Origin: Clostridia bacterium
GTDB taxonomy: Bacteria > Bacillota > Clostridia > Oscillospirales > CAG-272
Direction of reading: 5' to 3'
DNA length: 64,000 nt
Assembly (NCBI GenBank): GCA_017540175.1
Contig: JAFYBN010000099.1
Span: 1-64,000, forward strand
Shown: positions 33,194-41,817 of the stretch, piece by piece
How the letters are laid out: the number at the start of each line of letters is the position of its first letter
Numbering within the stretch: the stretch's first letter is position 1
Translations under genes and position numbers: made by a program
Notes under the pieces: generated by a model
Databases searched by the model: none
What the model saw: the letters and a program-made list of their open reading frames with translations, nothing else
What the model was told of the DNA's origin: nothing

Positions 33194-34621
33194 CTATTCG
33201 ACGACCGTTCCTTTGAGAAAGCGGACGTCCGGGTCGTGCAGACCGTCGCTGCCGAGATCACAGACGATCCCGCCGTCCGTCCGCTCGATTTGCCAGCGCA
33301 TGGAATGCGGACAGTTGAGAAAGCGCACTGAGACGGTGAGACGGTCCTTCTCCGCGCAATAGGAGGCGGCGAGCCGGCACCGTTCCTTGTCCGGGGTGGA
33401 CATGAGATCGACCAGCTTCGGCTTGAGCTTCTTCGAAATCACCGTGCTCTCCGCCCAGAAGCCGCGCCCCGCTCGGACGGCGTACTGATCGACGCCGTCG
33501 GAAAAGGTCATGCGCATCGCGTCCTCGGCGGGGTCATAGCGGAAGTAGAGTCCGGTCCAGCCGAGTTGATTCGGCTCGAGCTTGTAAAAGACATCCTCAA
33601 GCCCCGACGTCCGCCGTTCGGACGCAAGGGGAGCGTATTCCGGGAGCAGAAGAGCGGAGTCGGGCGCGGAGTCGTCGTCGAAGAGATGAGGAATCAGCTC
33701 CATGAGGCAGTCCATTTCTTTCTGCATATCGCCGAGTTTGGCCTGCACCGCGACGACCATATCGCGCTCGGGCAGGATGACGCAGAGCTGCCCGAACGCT
33801 CCGTCCCCGCGGAAGCCTTCCCGGGCGTTGATCCAGAACTGATACCCGTAGCCGGACTGCCAGTCCGGTGTGCCGTTTGTGGAATTGTCGGAGATCGGCG
33901 AGCTTGCCGTCCTGACCCATTCTTCGGAAAGCAGCCTTTGACCGTTCCGGACGCCGCCGCTCAGATACAGAAGCCCGAGCTTTATGATGTCGTCCGCCGA
34001 GACGTGAATGCCGCATCCTCCCTCATTGCTGCCGTCCGGCGTTCGGTTCCACCGCACATCCGAGATGCCGAGGGGCATGAAGAGCTTTGCCGAAAGGAAA
34101 TCGAGCAGCTTCATTCCGGAGATCTTCTCGACGATATGGGACAGCATGAGGGTCGCGCCGGTGTTGTAGGTGAAATGCGTGCCCGGCTCGTAAGGGATTT
34201 CGGCTTCCATGAACGTCCGGATCTCATTTTCGGATCGGATCATGGCGGGCATGACGCAGGAGGGGTGACCGGTGTTCATCGAAAGAACGTGGCGGACGCG
34301 CATTTTGAGCAGATTCTCCTGCGGATGCTCCGGAACGTCTTCCGGGAACAGATCGACGATCCTGTCCTCGACCGAGAGACTGCCCGCGTCCGCGAGAAAA
34401 CCGACCGCCGTGGAGCAGAAGCTCTTCGAAAGGGAATAAATCTCGCGCTTGTCCGAGCAGGAGTAGGGCGCGGGCGCGAGCCGCAGCACAAGCGCGCCGT
34501 GACGGACGATCTCCAGCGTGTGGATCTCGTCCCCGCCGGCGGTATAATGCGCGAAATAACGGTTCAGCGCCGAACGGGAAACGCCCGGCGCGGCATAGAA
34601 GTCGGATTTCAAAAGCATCAT
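33194..34621 (-). CDS. Beta-lactamase-fold serine hydrolase
   Basis: A 475-residue hydrolase of the class-C beta-lactamase/penicillin-binding-protein fold, often a D-aminopeptidase, esterase or amidase. SxxK is in YSLSKSF (about 71-77), the second motif is HFTYNTGATLM (about 158-168) and a HG/KG-like third motif is not obvious (FRGDGAFGQ is the likely site). The C-terminal 120 residues form an extra beta domain. No signal peptide is seen. Two ATG codons are adjacent, and the second (34618) has better spacing from GGGAGG. Confidence 0.85.
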   Translation of the reverse strand: MMLLKSDFYAAPGVSRSALNRYFAHYTAGGDEIHTLEIVRHGALVLRLAPAPYSCSDKREIYSLSKSFCSTAVGFLADAGSLSVEDRIVDLFPEDVPEHPQENLLKMRVRHVLSMNTGHPSCVMPAMIRSENEIRTFMEAEIPYEPGTHFTYNTGATLMLSHIVEKISGMKLLDFLSAKLFMPLGISDVRWNRTPDGSNEGGCGIHVSADDIIKLGLLYLSGGVRNGQRLLSEEWVRTASSPISDNSTNGTPDWQSGYGYQFWINAREGFRGDGAFGQLCVILPERDMVVAVQAKLGDMQKEMDCLMELIPHLFDDDSAPDSALLLPEYAPLASERRTSGLEDVFYKLEPNQLGWTGLYFRYDPAEDAMRMTFSDGVDQYAVRAGRGFWAESTVISKKLKPKLVDLMSTPDKERCRLAASYCAEKDRLTVSVRFLNCPHSMRWQIERTDGGIVCDLGSDGLHDPDVRFLKGTVVE

Positions 34622-34635
34622 GAACCTCCCATGAA

Positions 34636-34711
34636 AAAATAAGGCGTGTTCACGCCTGCCGGAACCGGGATCCGCCTCGGGCACATCCGGTGTTCGGAAT
34701 CGTGAACACGC
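34636..34711 (-). terminator. Terminator of the CofE-like gene
   Basis: Ten-bp outer stem (34644-34653 with 34702-34711), then CTTATTTTTTC on the minus strand. Confidence 0.75.
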
Positions 34712-34716
34712 GCTTT

Positions 34717-35919
34717 TCATTCGTTCGTGTAGTTGTCGAAATAGCCCTGTACGAGCACGACGGGAGTCCCCTTGTCGCCGGAGCCGCTCGTCAGGTCGCA
34801 GAGAGAACCGATGAGGTCGGTGAGCTGGCGGGGTGTGGTCCCCTGGGAGGCCATCGAGCCCTTGAGGTCGCCGTCCTTCGCGCGGATGGACGCGGAAATC
34901 GCTTCCTTCAGCGCGGTGCCGGAAAGGTTTTTGAAATCGTTGTCGGCGAGATACTTGAGCTTCAGCTCGTTCGGAGTCCCGACAAGCCCGTCCGTGTAGA
35001 AGGGGGAGACGACGGGATCGGCGAGCTCCCAGATCTTGCCCTGCGGATCCTTGAACGCGCCGTCGCCGTAAACCATGACTTCGACGTGACGGCCGGTCTT
35101 TTCCGCGATCTTCTTCTGGATCGCCTCGACGAGGGGCTTCGCGTTGCGCGGGAAGAGCTTGATTTTCTCTTCGGTGGATTTGTTGGAGCCGAGAAGCCCG
35201 TACGCCTCGTTGCAGCCGGAGCCGTTCACGGGAGCGTTCAGAATATCGTCCAGACCGAGAACGATCTCGGCACCGGCTTTCTTCAGGATGCGCTTGGTGC
35301 GCTTTCTTGTATGGATGTCGCAGGTCAGGACGTTCTTCGTGTAGGCGAGAATGGCGGTCGGCTGATTCGCGAAGATGATTTCGACCTCGGCTCCGCATTC
35401 CCGGATGAGATCGCCGTAATACGCCACGTAGTCCACGCCGGTGAACGGATGGCGGTTTTCGCCGAACAGCGCGCGGTATTTCTCAAGGGTCAGTACGTCG
35501 GAATAGGGGTCGATCCCCGCTTCGTCGAGCGCGTCAAGGGATACGAGTTCGTTGCCCACCTCATCGGACGGGTAGCTGAGCATGAGGACGATTTTCTTCG
35601 CGCCCTTCGCGATCCCGCGGAGGCAGATGGCAAAGCGGTTGCGCGAAAGGATGGGGAAAATCACGCCGACGGTCTCGCCGCCGAGCTTCGCTTTCACGTC
35701 CGCCGCGATGTCGTCGACGGTGGCGTAGTTCCCCTGCGAGCGGGCGACGACGGATTCTGTGATCGCGATGACGTCGCGGTCGCGCAGGGAAAAACCTTCG
35801 GACTCAGCCGCTTCGAGTACGCTTTCGGTCACGATGACGGAGAGATCGTCTCCCTCACGGATGATGGGGCAGCGGATGCCGCGCGACACCGTGCCGACTC
35901 TGCGTTCTGTGTTTTCCAT
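34717..35919 (-). CDS. Coenzyme F420-0:L-glutamate ligase-like protein
   Basis: A 400-residue protein of the CofE (F420-0:gamma-glutamyl ligase) superfamily, in the longer form found in Bacillota. Support is the start (REGDDLSVIVTESVLEAAESEGFSLRDRDVIAITESVVARSQGNY), the middle GLDDILNAPVNGSGCNEAYGLLGSNKSTEEKIKLFP, and the later YGDGAFKDPQGKIWELADPVVSP. CofE adds glutamate to a flavin cofactor; the other F420 genes are not seen here and such Bacillota usually lack F420, so another glutamyl-ligase role is likely. ATG has AAGGAA upstream; single gene with promoter and terminator. Confidence 0.85.
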   Translation of the reverse strand: MENTERRVGTVSRGIRCPIIREGDDLSVIVTESVLEAAESEGFSLRDRDVIAITESVVARSQGNYATVDDIAADVKAKLGGETVGVIFPILSRNRFAICLRGIAKGAKKIVLMLSYPSDEVGNELVSLDALDEAGIDPYSDVLTLEKYRALFGENRHPFTGVDYVAYYGDLIRECGAEVEIIFANQPTAILAYTKNVLTCDIHTRKRTKRILKKAGAEIVLGLDDILNAPVNGSGCNEAYGLLGSNKSTEEKIKLFPRNAKPLVEAIQKKIAEKTGRHVEVMVYGDGAFKDPQGKIWELADPVVSPFYTDGLVGTPNELKLKYLADNDFKNLSGTALKEAISASIRAKDGDLKGSMASQGTTPRQLTDLIGSLCDLTSGSGDKGTPVVLVQGYFDNYTNE

Positions 35920-35951
35920 AACAAGAATTCCTTTCCGTAAATTACGTTCCT

Positions 35952-35980
35952 ATTATACAGGAAAACGACGCGGAAAACAA
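35952..35980 (-). promoter_or_regulatory. Promoter for the CofE-like gene
   Basis: Minus-strand TTGTTT (35975-35980), 17-base spacer, TATAAT (35952-35957). Confidence 0.6.
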
Positions 35981-36022
35981 GAGGAAAACAAAAAAAGAGG
36001 ACACTTTTCTTAAACAAAGCGT

Positions 36023-36058
36023 CCCCCAAAAGAAGCAGCCGGACTTGCGTCCGGCTGC
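36023..36058 (-). terminator. Terminator of the zinc-ribbon/SLH-like gene
   Basis: Perfect 10-bp stem (36035-36044 with 36049-36058), tetraloop, then TTCTTTTGG on the minus strand. Confidence 0.8.
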
Positions 36059-36111
36059 CGGGATCTTAAAGCGGTTTCCGGTTCCCGACCGATCGGGAAG
36101 GGGAGACGAAA

Positions 36112-37680
36112 TCAGGTGTAGCTAAGACGGGAGATCAGACGGCAGATCGCGGCGAGGTCGTAACGGTTCAGGTCGCGGTTGCCGTCAAAGGTCTTCTCGT
36201 TCGCGAGCTTCAGCGTGATCGCGTTGTCCTTGACGCCGGCCGCGCTGTTGAACTTCGCGAAGTGAACGCCGTTCAGCTTTTCGACGGCTGCCAGGTATTT
36301 CGCAACGATCGCGCATCCGGTCTGGACGTTGCAGATCGCGGTGAGGTCGTCGCCTTGGGCGATCAGGCCGTTCGCGACAGCCCACTTGACGCGGTCGTCG
36401 TCGGTCTTCAGCGTGTTCTTCAGATCGGTCAGTTCGGAAATCACGGAGACGAAATCGCCCACGGTGATCTTTTCCGCGCCGCGGAAGTACTTCTTGCCGC
36501 CCTGCTTGGTTCCGGACATCAGACCGGATTCGGTCACATACTCAACGGCCTTCGCGTATCTCTCTTCGAGATCGGCGAAGGGGGAGACCCACTTGAAGGT
36601 AACGGAGATCGTGTGGTTGTGGTCAAAACGGGAAAGGGCGATATAGGTGGGCGCGCCGATGGACTTGCCGTCGACCGTCACGTCCGCAACCTTGTAGTTC
36701 ACGGAATTGGGGCGGAAGTTGTAGTTCACCTTGTCGACGACGGTCGCGGTGACCTTGTCGGCGGAAACGGTGACGCCGTTCTTATCGGCGACGATCGAGC
36801 CGCCGGCGGAAGCGGTTGCGGTGACGGTGTAGCTCGTCAGCATGTCGGTGCGGGTGTAGACGGGGCGAACAACGGTATTGCCTGTTACCTTGAAGGTGAC
36901 GGAGTTGCCGGTGTATTCGACGCTTCTGCCGTTGACGTAGACGTCAACGAGCGCGTAGCCCTTCGGAGGATAGAACGTGACGGTCTTCAGCTCATCGTAT
37001 TTCGCGTAGGAACCGCCTTCGATATCATAGTCGAACCATGTGCCGTACTGGTTGTAGATCGCGATGGAGAATTCAAGCAGATACGGGATCGTCGAAGCGT
37101 CGATCGGAAGGAGCGTGCTGTGTCCGTCCGCGCACTTGTATTTCGCGTAGAAGACGCCGTTCTTCACGTCGATGTCGTCCTCGAGCGCGGCGTACTTCTT
37201 GCACTTCGGGCAGACGATGCGTTCCGCCAGCCCGTAAGGCGTGATCTTGGTTTCTGCGGGCGTGTACATGTAGCGCTGGCACTTGGTGCAGAAGTAGACG
37301 TCAAGGAGACTGTCACCGTACGCGATGGTGTCGTAGGGGGTGAGGAAGGTGCCGAGCTTGCAGATGGGGCAGATGTGATCCTCTGCCATGTGGATGTGCT
37401 CGCCGTACTGCTCGGTGTAATAGGTTCCGCTTTCACCGCACTTGAGGCAGCTCCAGGCGACCCCGCCGTTCTTTACGCAGTAGTACGCGACTCCGCCGCA
37501 GTCGTCCTGCGGGCAGACGCCGTACCATTCCGTGATCAGTCCGTGCGGATTGGGCGTTCCGAGGTAGCTTGCAATAATGTCGGTCATCGAGACTTTCGGC
37601 GCAGGATCCGCCGCGCCCGCAGTCAGAGCGAGAGCGGAAAGCATGAGAAGCGCCAGAACGAGTGAAAGAATTCTTTTCAT
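36112..37680 (-). CDS. Secreted multi-zinc-ribbon protein with SLH-like C-terminus
   Basis: A 522-residue exported protein of unrecognised family. The start chosen gives a clean signal peptide (KRILSLVLALLMLSALALTAGAAD) and has AAAGGA seven bases upstream; another ATG lies six bases before. Residues 56-185 carry CxxC-type pairs: CPQDDC (56-61), CLKC (78-81), CPIC (104-107), CTKC (131-134), CPKC (157-160), plus Cys183, suggesting two or three zinc ribbons outside the cell. Two beta-rich repeats follow (SYTVTATASAGGSIVADKNG type). The last 130 residues look like degenerate SLH repeats (FADLEERYAKAVEYVTESGLMSG; WAVANGLIAQGDDLTAI), which would bind wall polymer. Confidence 0.8.
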   Translation of the reverse strand: MKRILSLVLALLMLSALALTAGAADPAPKVSMTDIIASYLGTPNPHGLITEWYGVCPQDDCGGVAYYCVKNGGVAWSCLKCGESGTYYTEQYGEHIHMAEDHICPICKLGTFLTPYDTIAYGDSLLDVYFCTKCQRYMYTPAETKITPYGLAERIVCPKCKKYAALEDDIDVKNGVFYAKYKCADGHSTLLPIDASTIPYLLEFSIAIYNQYGTWFDYDIEGGSYAKYDELKTVTFYPPKGYALVDVYVNGRSVEYTGNSVTFKVTGNTVVRPVYTRTDMLTSYTVTATASAGGSIVADKNGVTVSADKVTATVVDKVNYNFRPNSVNYKVADVTVDGKSIGAPTYIALSRFDHNHTISVTFKWVSPFADLEERYAKAVEYVTESGLMSGTKQGGKKYFRGAEKITVGDFVSVISELTDLKNTLKTDDDRVKWAVANGLIAQGDDLTAICNVQTGCAIVAKYLAAVEKLNGVHFAKFNSAAGVKDNAITLKLANEKTFDGNRDLNRYDLAAICRLISRLSYT

Positions 37681-37845
37681 AGTCATGTCCTTTCGTTTGG
37701 TCAGGTGTTCGTTTGATGTCGGCGGCGTCAGGATCGCATAATACCACCGTTTATATCTTAGACGATAATCCTCACGAAAAAGTTCCCTTTTTTTGAATTT
37801 TCTGAAAAATTTTTGCTTCACAGTCGCGCCGATCCAACTTTTCCC

Positions 37846-37874
37846 TTGAAAATATGAAGATTTTCAGGTATAAT
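37846..37874 (+). promoter_or_regulatory. Promoter for the DUF3842 gene
   Basis: TTGAAA (37846-37851), 17-base spacer, TATAAT (37869-37874). Confidence 0.8.
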
Positions 37875-37903
37875 GCTTGAAAACGGGTCAGAAGGAAGAA
37901 CCT

Positions 37904-38338
37904 ATGAAGAACGTGCTCATCGTGGACGGACAGGGCGGCAGGATCGGAAAAGCCCTTGCCGAACGTTTTGAAGCTGCCCGAAAAGAAGGGAAGCTCTTTT
38001 CCCTGACCGTCGTCGGCACCAATGCCGTGGCGACCGCGAACATGATGAAGGCCTCCCCCGACGCGAAGGGCGCAACGGGAGAAAACGCCGTCCGGGTCGC
38101 AGCCCGGCGCGCCGATGTCATCGTGGGGGCGATCGGCATCATCGTGGCGGACGCGATGCTCGGCGAGATCACGCCTAAGACGGCGGAAGCGATTTCCTCC
38201 GCCGACGCAGTCCGCGTGCTCATTCCCATGAACCGCCAGACGACCTGCGAAAACATCGTGGTCGGTGTGCGCGACGCGTCCCTTTCCGAACTGCTCGATG
38301 AAGCGGTTGCCGCCGTGCTCTCCCTCTGTCAGACCTGA
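37904..38338 (+). CDS. DUF3842-family protein
   Basis: A 144-residue cytoplasmic protein that matches the DUF3842 pattern: VLIVDGQGGRIGKALAERF (start, Rossmann-like glycine loop), VVGTNAVATANMMKAS (about 38-53), ADVIVGAIGIIVADAMLGEITPKTAEAI (about 72-99) and a late CENIVVGV. The function of the family is unknown; a nucleotide-binding role is suggested by the glycine-rich start. ATG has GAAGGA upstream. It precedes trkH on the same strand by 90 bases. Confidence 0.85.
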   Translation: MKNVLIVDGQGGRIGKALAERFEAARKEGKLFSLTVVGTNAVATANMMKASPDAKGATGENAVRVAARRADVIVGAIGIIVADAMLGEITPKTAEAISSADAVRVLIPMNRQTTCENIVVGVRDASLSELLDEAVAAVLSLCQT

Positions 38339-38428
38339 AATGCGCGTTTTCCGCGTTACGGCGGAACCCCTCCTTATTCTATATAGAGTTCGCGGCCATT
38401 GTTTCGATTTCACTCTTTACGGTGCGAT

Positions 38429-39724
38429 ATGAGAAAAAAACGATTATCCCCCGGGCGTCTCATTGCGCTCGGCTTTCTCTCGGTCATCGTGATCGGCGCC
38501 ATTCTGCTCTGCCTGCCCGTCTCGCACAGCGGGAAAACCGCGGTGCGCCCCATTGACGCCCTGTTTTCCTCCGTCAGCGCGGTCTGCGTGACCGGTCTTG
38601 TGACGGTGGATACCGGCGCCGCGTATTCCGGCTTCGGACAGGCGGTCATCGCCGTTCTCATCCAAATCGGCGGGCTCGGCATCACGACGCTCGGCGCTGG
38701 TCTTGTCGCCCTGCTCGGCGGTCGGCTGAACCAGAGGGAAAACAACCTCGTCCGCGAGGCGCTGAACGTCCCGACCTGGGCGGGCATCAAGCCCCTCATC
38801 ATGGCCGTCATCACGATGGACTTCACGATCGAGTTCATCGGCGCGGTCCTCGCCCTGCCGACCTTTTTGAAGGATTACGCGCCGGGGAAGGCTATATGGC
38901 TTTCGGTGTTCCATTCGATCGCGTCCTTCAACAACGGCGGCTTCGACGTGCTCGGCACCGGGAACAGCATCGGCGCCTACACCCACGACGTGTGGTTCAA
39001 TCTGGTCACCGCGGCCCTGATCATCCTCGGCGGCCTCGGCTTCTTCGTGATTCGTGAGCTGCTCCGTCACAAAAAGGGCGAGCGGTTCAGCCTTCATACC
39101 AAGGTCGTTCTGCTGATGTCGGCCATCCTGACCGTCTGCGGCATGCTCCTTGTCAAGCTCACGGAACAGGGACAGATTTCATGGCTCGGAGCGTTTTTCT
39201 CGAGCGTGACCGCGCGGACCGCGGGATTTGCGACCTATCCGATGGCGGGCTTCACGAACGCGGGTCTGCTCATCATGTGCATGCTCATGTTCATCGGCGC
39301 GAGCCCCGGCTCCACGGGCGGCGGCATGAAAACCACGACGATTTTCGTCCTGTTTCTGAATCTTCGCTCCGCGGCGACCGGCAAGGAAGCGCACGCATTC
39401 GGAAGAAAAATCAAGGACGACACCCTGTACCGCGCGTTCGTGATCATCGGCCTCGGGCTTGCCTGGGGGCTGATCATGACGGCGGCGGTTTGCGCGCTCG
39501 AACCCGATCTGCCGCTGAGGGACGTTATGTTCGAGGTCATTTCCGGACTCGGAACGACCGGGCTTTCCACGGGCGTCACACCCCAGCTCGGCACCGCGTC
39601 GAGGATCCTATTGATGCTGACCATGTACGTCGGGCGTCTCGGCCCTCTTTCCGTCGCGACGCTTCTTGTGGGCAGAAAGCACGGCGGCGTCTCCCGGGCG
39701 GAGGAAGAGATCCCCATCGGCTGA
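38429..39724 (+). CDS. trkH: Trk-type potassium uptake protein TrkH
   Basis: K+ channel subunit in the cytoplasmic membrane, 431 residues. All four selectivity-filter P-loops are visible: SAVCVTGLVTVD, FNNGGFDVLGTG, ARTAGFATYPMA and GLGTTGLSTGVTP, with paired helices around each, and the gating loop SPGSTGGGMKT. The ATG at 38429 begins with a basic stretch (RKKRLSPGR) before TM1; an upstream TTG at 38399 is possible, and neither has a good ribosome site. trkA follows 87 bases downstream. Confidence 0.94.
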   Translation: MRKKRLSPGRLIALGFLSVIVIGAILLCLPVSHSGKTAVRPIDALFSSVSAVCVTGLVTVDTGAAYSGFGQAVIAVLIQIGGLGITTLGAGLVALLGGRLNQRENNLVREALNVPTWAGIKPLIMAVITMDFTIEFIGAVLALPTFLKDYAPGKAIWLSVFHSIASFNNGGFDVLGTGNSIGAYTHDVWFNLVTAALIILGGLGFFVIRELLRHKKGERFSLHTKVVLLMSAILTVCGMLLVKLTEQGQISWLGAFFSSVTARTAGFATYPMAGFTNAGLLIMCMLMFIGASPGSTGGGMKTTTIFVLFLNLRSAATGKEAHAFGRKIKDDTLYRAFVIIGLGLAWGLIMTAAVCALEPDLPLRDVMFEVISGLGTTGLSTGVTPQLGTASRILLMLTMYVGRLGPLSVATLLVGRKHGGVSRAEEEIPIG

Positions 39725-39811
39725 TCCGCGCGCCGGGCGGCTGAGAAATATCCGGGTGGGCGGATACACACCCATCGAAATGCGGAAGGAATATCAAGAA
39801 GGGAGATCCCC

Positions 39812-40489
39812 ATGCAGAAGAAAGAGAAAAAGGACCGGCAGCTATATGCCGTGATCGGGCTCGGGCGTTTCGGCTTTGCCGTCGCGGAGGAGCTGGCGCG
39901 CAAGGGCAAGGACGTGCTCGCGATCGACAGGGAGCGCGACATCATCAACCGCGCCGCAGAGTTTACGGACAACGCCTTCGTGCTCGACGCTCTTTCCGTG
40001 GAGAACCTCGATCAGGCGGGTTTGGCGGACGCGGACGTCGCCGTCATCGGCATCGGCTCGAAGATCGACGTTTCCATCCTCACGACGCTCAACGTCATGA
40101 AACTCGGCGTCAAGCGCGTGATCGCGAAGGCGACGAGCAGGGAACAGGGGGAAGTGCTCGAACGGCTGGGAGCCGAGGTCATCTACCCCGAGCACGACAT
40201 GGCGATCCGCCTCGCGGGAAGACTCGCGTCGCCGTTCATCCTTGATTATATCAGCCTCTCCGACACAGTCGACATCATGGAGCTTTCCCTGACGCCGAAG
40301 GTCGACGGAAAGACCGTGCTCGAGCTGAATGTGCGCAAGACTTACGGTCTGAATATCATCGCCATCCGCCACGACGGGGAAATGAACACCTCGATTCTGC
40401 CGACGACGACGGTGCGGGAAAAGGATACCATCGCCGTCATCGGAAAGACGGAGGATATCCGGCGTTTCGAAACCTATCTTCACAGCTGA
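39812..40489 (+). CDS. trkA: Trk potassium channel regulator TrkA
   Basis: Cytoplasmic gating subunit, 225 residues. RCK_N domain with the NAD/ATP site VIGLGRFGFAVAEELARKGKDVLAIDRE (about 12-39) and LTTLNVMKLGVKRVIAKA, then an RCK_C domain (LTPKVDGKTVLELNVRKTYGLNIIAIRHDG, DTIAVIGKTEDIRRFE). One RCK pair only, as in KtrA/TrkA of Bacillota. ATG has AGGGAG upstream. It is paired with TrkH, and a sialidase-like gene starts 23 bases later. Confidence 0.94.
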   Translation: MQKKEKKDRQLYAVIGLGRFGFAVAEELARKGKDVLAIDRERDIINRAAEFTDNAFVLDALSVENLDQAGLADADVAVIGIGSKIDVSILTTLNVMKLGVKRVIAKATSREQGEVLERLGAEVIYPEHDMAIRLAGRLASPFILDYISLSDTVDIMELSLTPKVDGKTVLELNVRKTYGLNIIAIRHDGEMNTSILPTTTVREKDTIAVIGKTEDIRRFETYLHS

Positions 40490-40512
40490 GCTTTTTCAGA
40501 GAAAGGACAATC

Positions 40513-41604
40513 ATGACCGTAACGCGACTGATCGACTTACCCGCCGCTCCCGGCAATCCCCGCAACAGCGAGGGCTCATTTTTGAAACTGAAGGATGACA
40601 GGATCGCCTTCCTGTACAGCCGCTATTCCGGCACGAGCTCCGACGACCATGCCTACGCCGAGGTCGCCGTGATCTTCTATGACGGGACTGCGTGGACCGA
40701 GCCGCGCATCCTTCTGCGCCCGGAGCCCGGTACGGATGAAACGAATTATATGAGCGTCTCGACCGCAAGGATGCACAACGGGGACGCAGCCGTCATCTAT
40801 CTCGTCAAGCACAGGAGCATTTCCTCCGAAGTCCTGCTTCGCCGCTCGTCGGATGAATTCGAGACCCTCGGCGAGCCGGTGCGGTGCGTCTCTCCGAACT
40901 ATCCCGGGTATTATGTGGTAAACAATGACCGCATGGCAAGCCTCAGCGACGGCAGATGGATGATCCCCGCCGCGATCCACCCCTCCTCCATGGGCTATCA
41001 CGGCATCGAAGACGTCGTCGATTACCGCTCGAAATGCGCCTTCTACGCCTCATCGGACGACGGGCGCACGTGGCGGCAGGTGTCGGACTCCGTCGGTCTG
41101 CCCGGCGGTGCGCACTCGCACAGCGGCCTGCAGGAGCCGGGCGTGACCGAGCTCTCTGGCGGGACGCTGTACGCCTATTTCCGCACCGATCTCGGCAGGC
41201 ACTACGAATCCTTCTCCGTGGACGGCGGCGTCTCGTGGACCGCTCCCCAGCCGTCCGGCTTTACGGGACCCTGCTCGCCCCTTCTCATCAAGAAGAACGA
41301 ATTCAGCGGAAAGTATGTCGCCGTGTGGAACCCGATCCCCGAAGTCCCTTTCCGCTGGCTCCATTCGGAGAAGCCGAAGATCGGCACGGGCGGCCGCACG
41401 CCCCTTGTGATTGCCTGCTCGGACGACGGGGTGCGCTTCGGAAAACCGGAGCTGATCGAAACAGACCCCGAGGGCGGCTTCTGCTATCCGGCGATCCTCT
41501 TCCTGTCCGAAAGCGAAATGCTCCTCGCCTACTGCGCGGGCAGCGGCGCGACGGGGGACGAAAACTGCCTTACCCGGACGCGCATCGTCAAAATCACCCT
41601 TTAG
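40513..41604 (+). CDS. Sialidase/BNR-repeat-like glycosidase
   Basis: A 363-residue six-bladed propeller protein of the sialidase superfamily. Two Asp-box-like turns are clear (ASSDDGRTWRQV and SVDGGVSWTAPQP), a third is weaker (CSDDGVRFGKP), and RNSEGSF near residue 18 is a plausible Arg-containing start of the active site. There is no signal peptide, so it is intracellular or exported by another route. Members of this group act on sialic acid or other glycans, or are of unknown activity. It follows trkA by 23 bases with an AAAGGA site and may be co-transcribed, which would be an unusual pairing. Confidence 0.75.
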   Translation: MTVTRLIDLPAAPGNPRNSEGSFLKLKDDRIAFLYSRYSGTSSDDHAYAEVAVIFYDGTAWTEPRILLRPEPGTDETNYMSVSTARMHNGDAAVIYLVKHRSISSEVLLRRSSDEFETLGEPVRCVSPNYPGYYVVNNDRMASLSDGRWMIPAAIHPSSMGYHGIEDVVDYRSKCAFYASSDDGRTWRQVSDSVGLPGGAHSHSGLQEPGVTELSGGTLYAYFRTDLGRHYESFSVDGGVSWTAPQPSGFTGPCSPLLIKKNEFSGKYVAVWNPIPEVPFRWLHSEKPKIGTGGRTPLVIACSDDGVRFGKPELIETDPEGGFCYPAILFLSESEMLLAYCAGSGATGDENCLTRTRIVKITL

Positions 41605-41680
41605 AAAAAATAACTTTGCCGTTTCAGAACAAATAGGGAACTTTCCGCCGCCTTCCGTCGTCTAAACAGGGAAGGGACGG

Positions 41681-41746
41681 TTACATGTAAAATCATTGTA
41701 AACTTTCCCGATCCCCGCCCCAATCCGCGCGTGAATGCGGTATAAT
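41681..41746 (+). promoter_or_regulatory. Likely promoter region of the SLH surface protein
   Basis: TATAAT at 41741-41746 without a good -35 box, and a 10-bp palindrome TTACATGTAA (41681-41690) upstream that could be an activator site. Confidence 0.35.
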
Positions 41747-41817
41747 AACCATGTATCGTTATCTTTACCGCGCGTGCGGTGAACATGAAAAAGATGCAAC
41801 AAGAAAGGAACACGATC

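Noticed and set aside
33194..35398. Serine hydrolase extended to 734 residues
   Set aside because: The extra N-terminal part is Arg-rich shadow sequence of the CofE-like gene and crosses its terminator.
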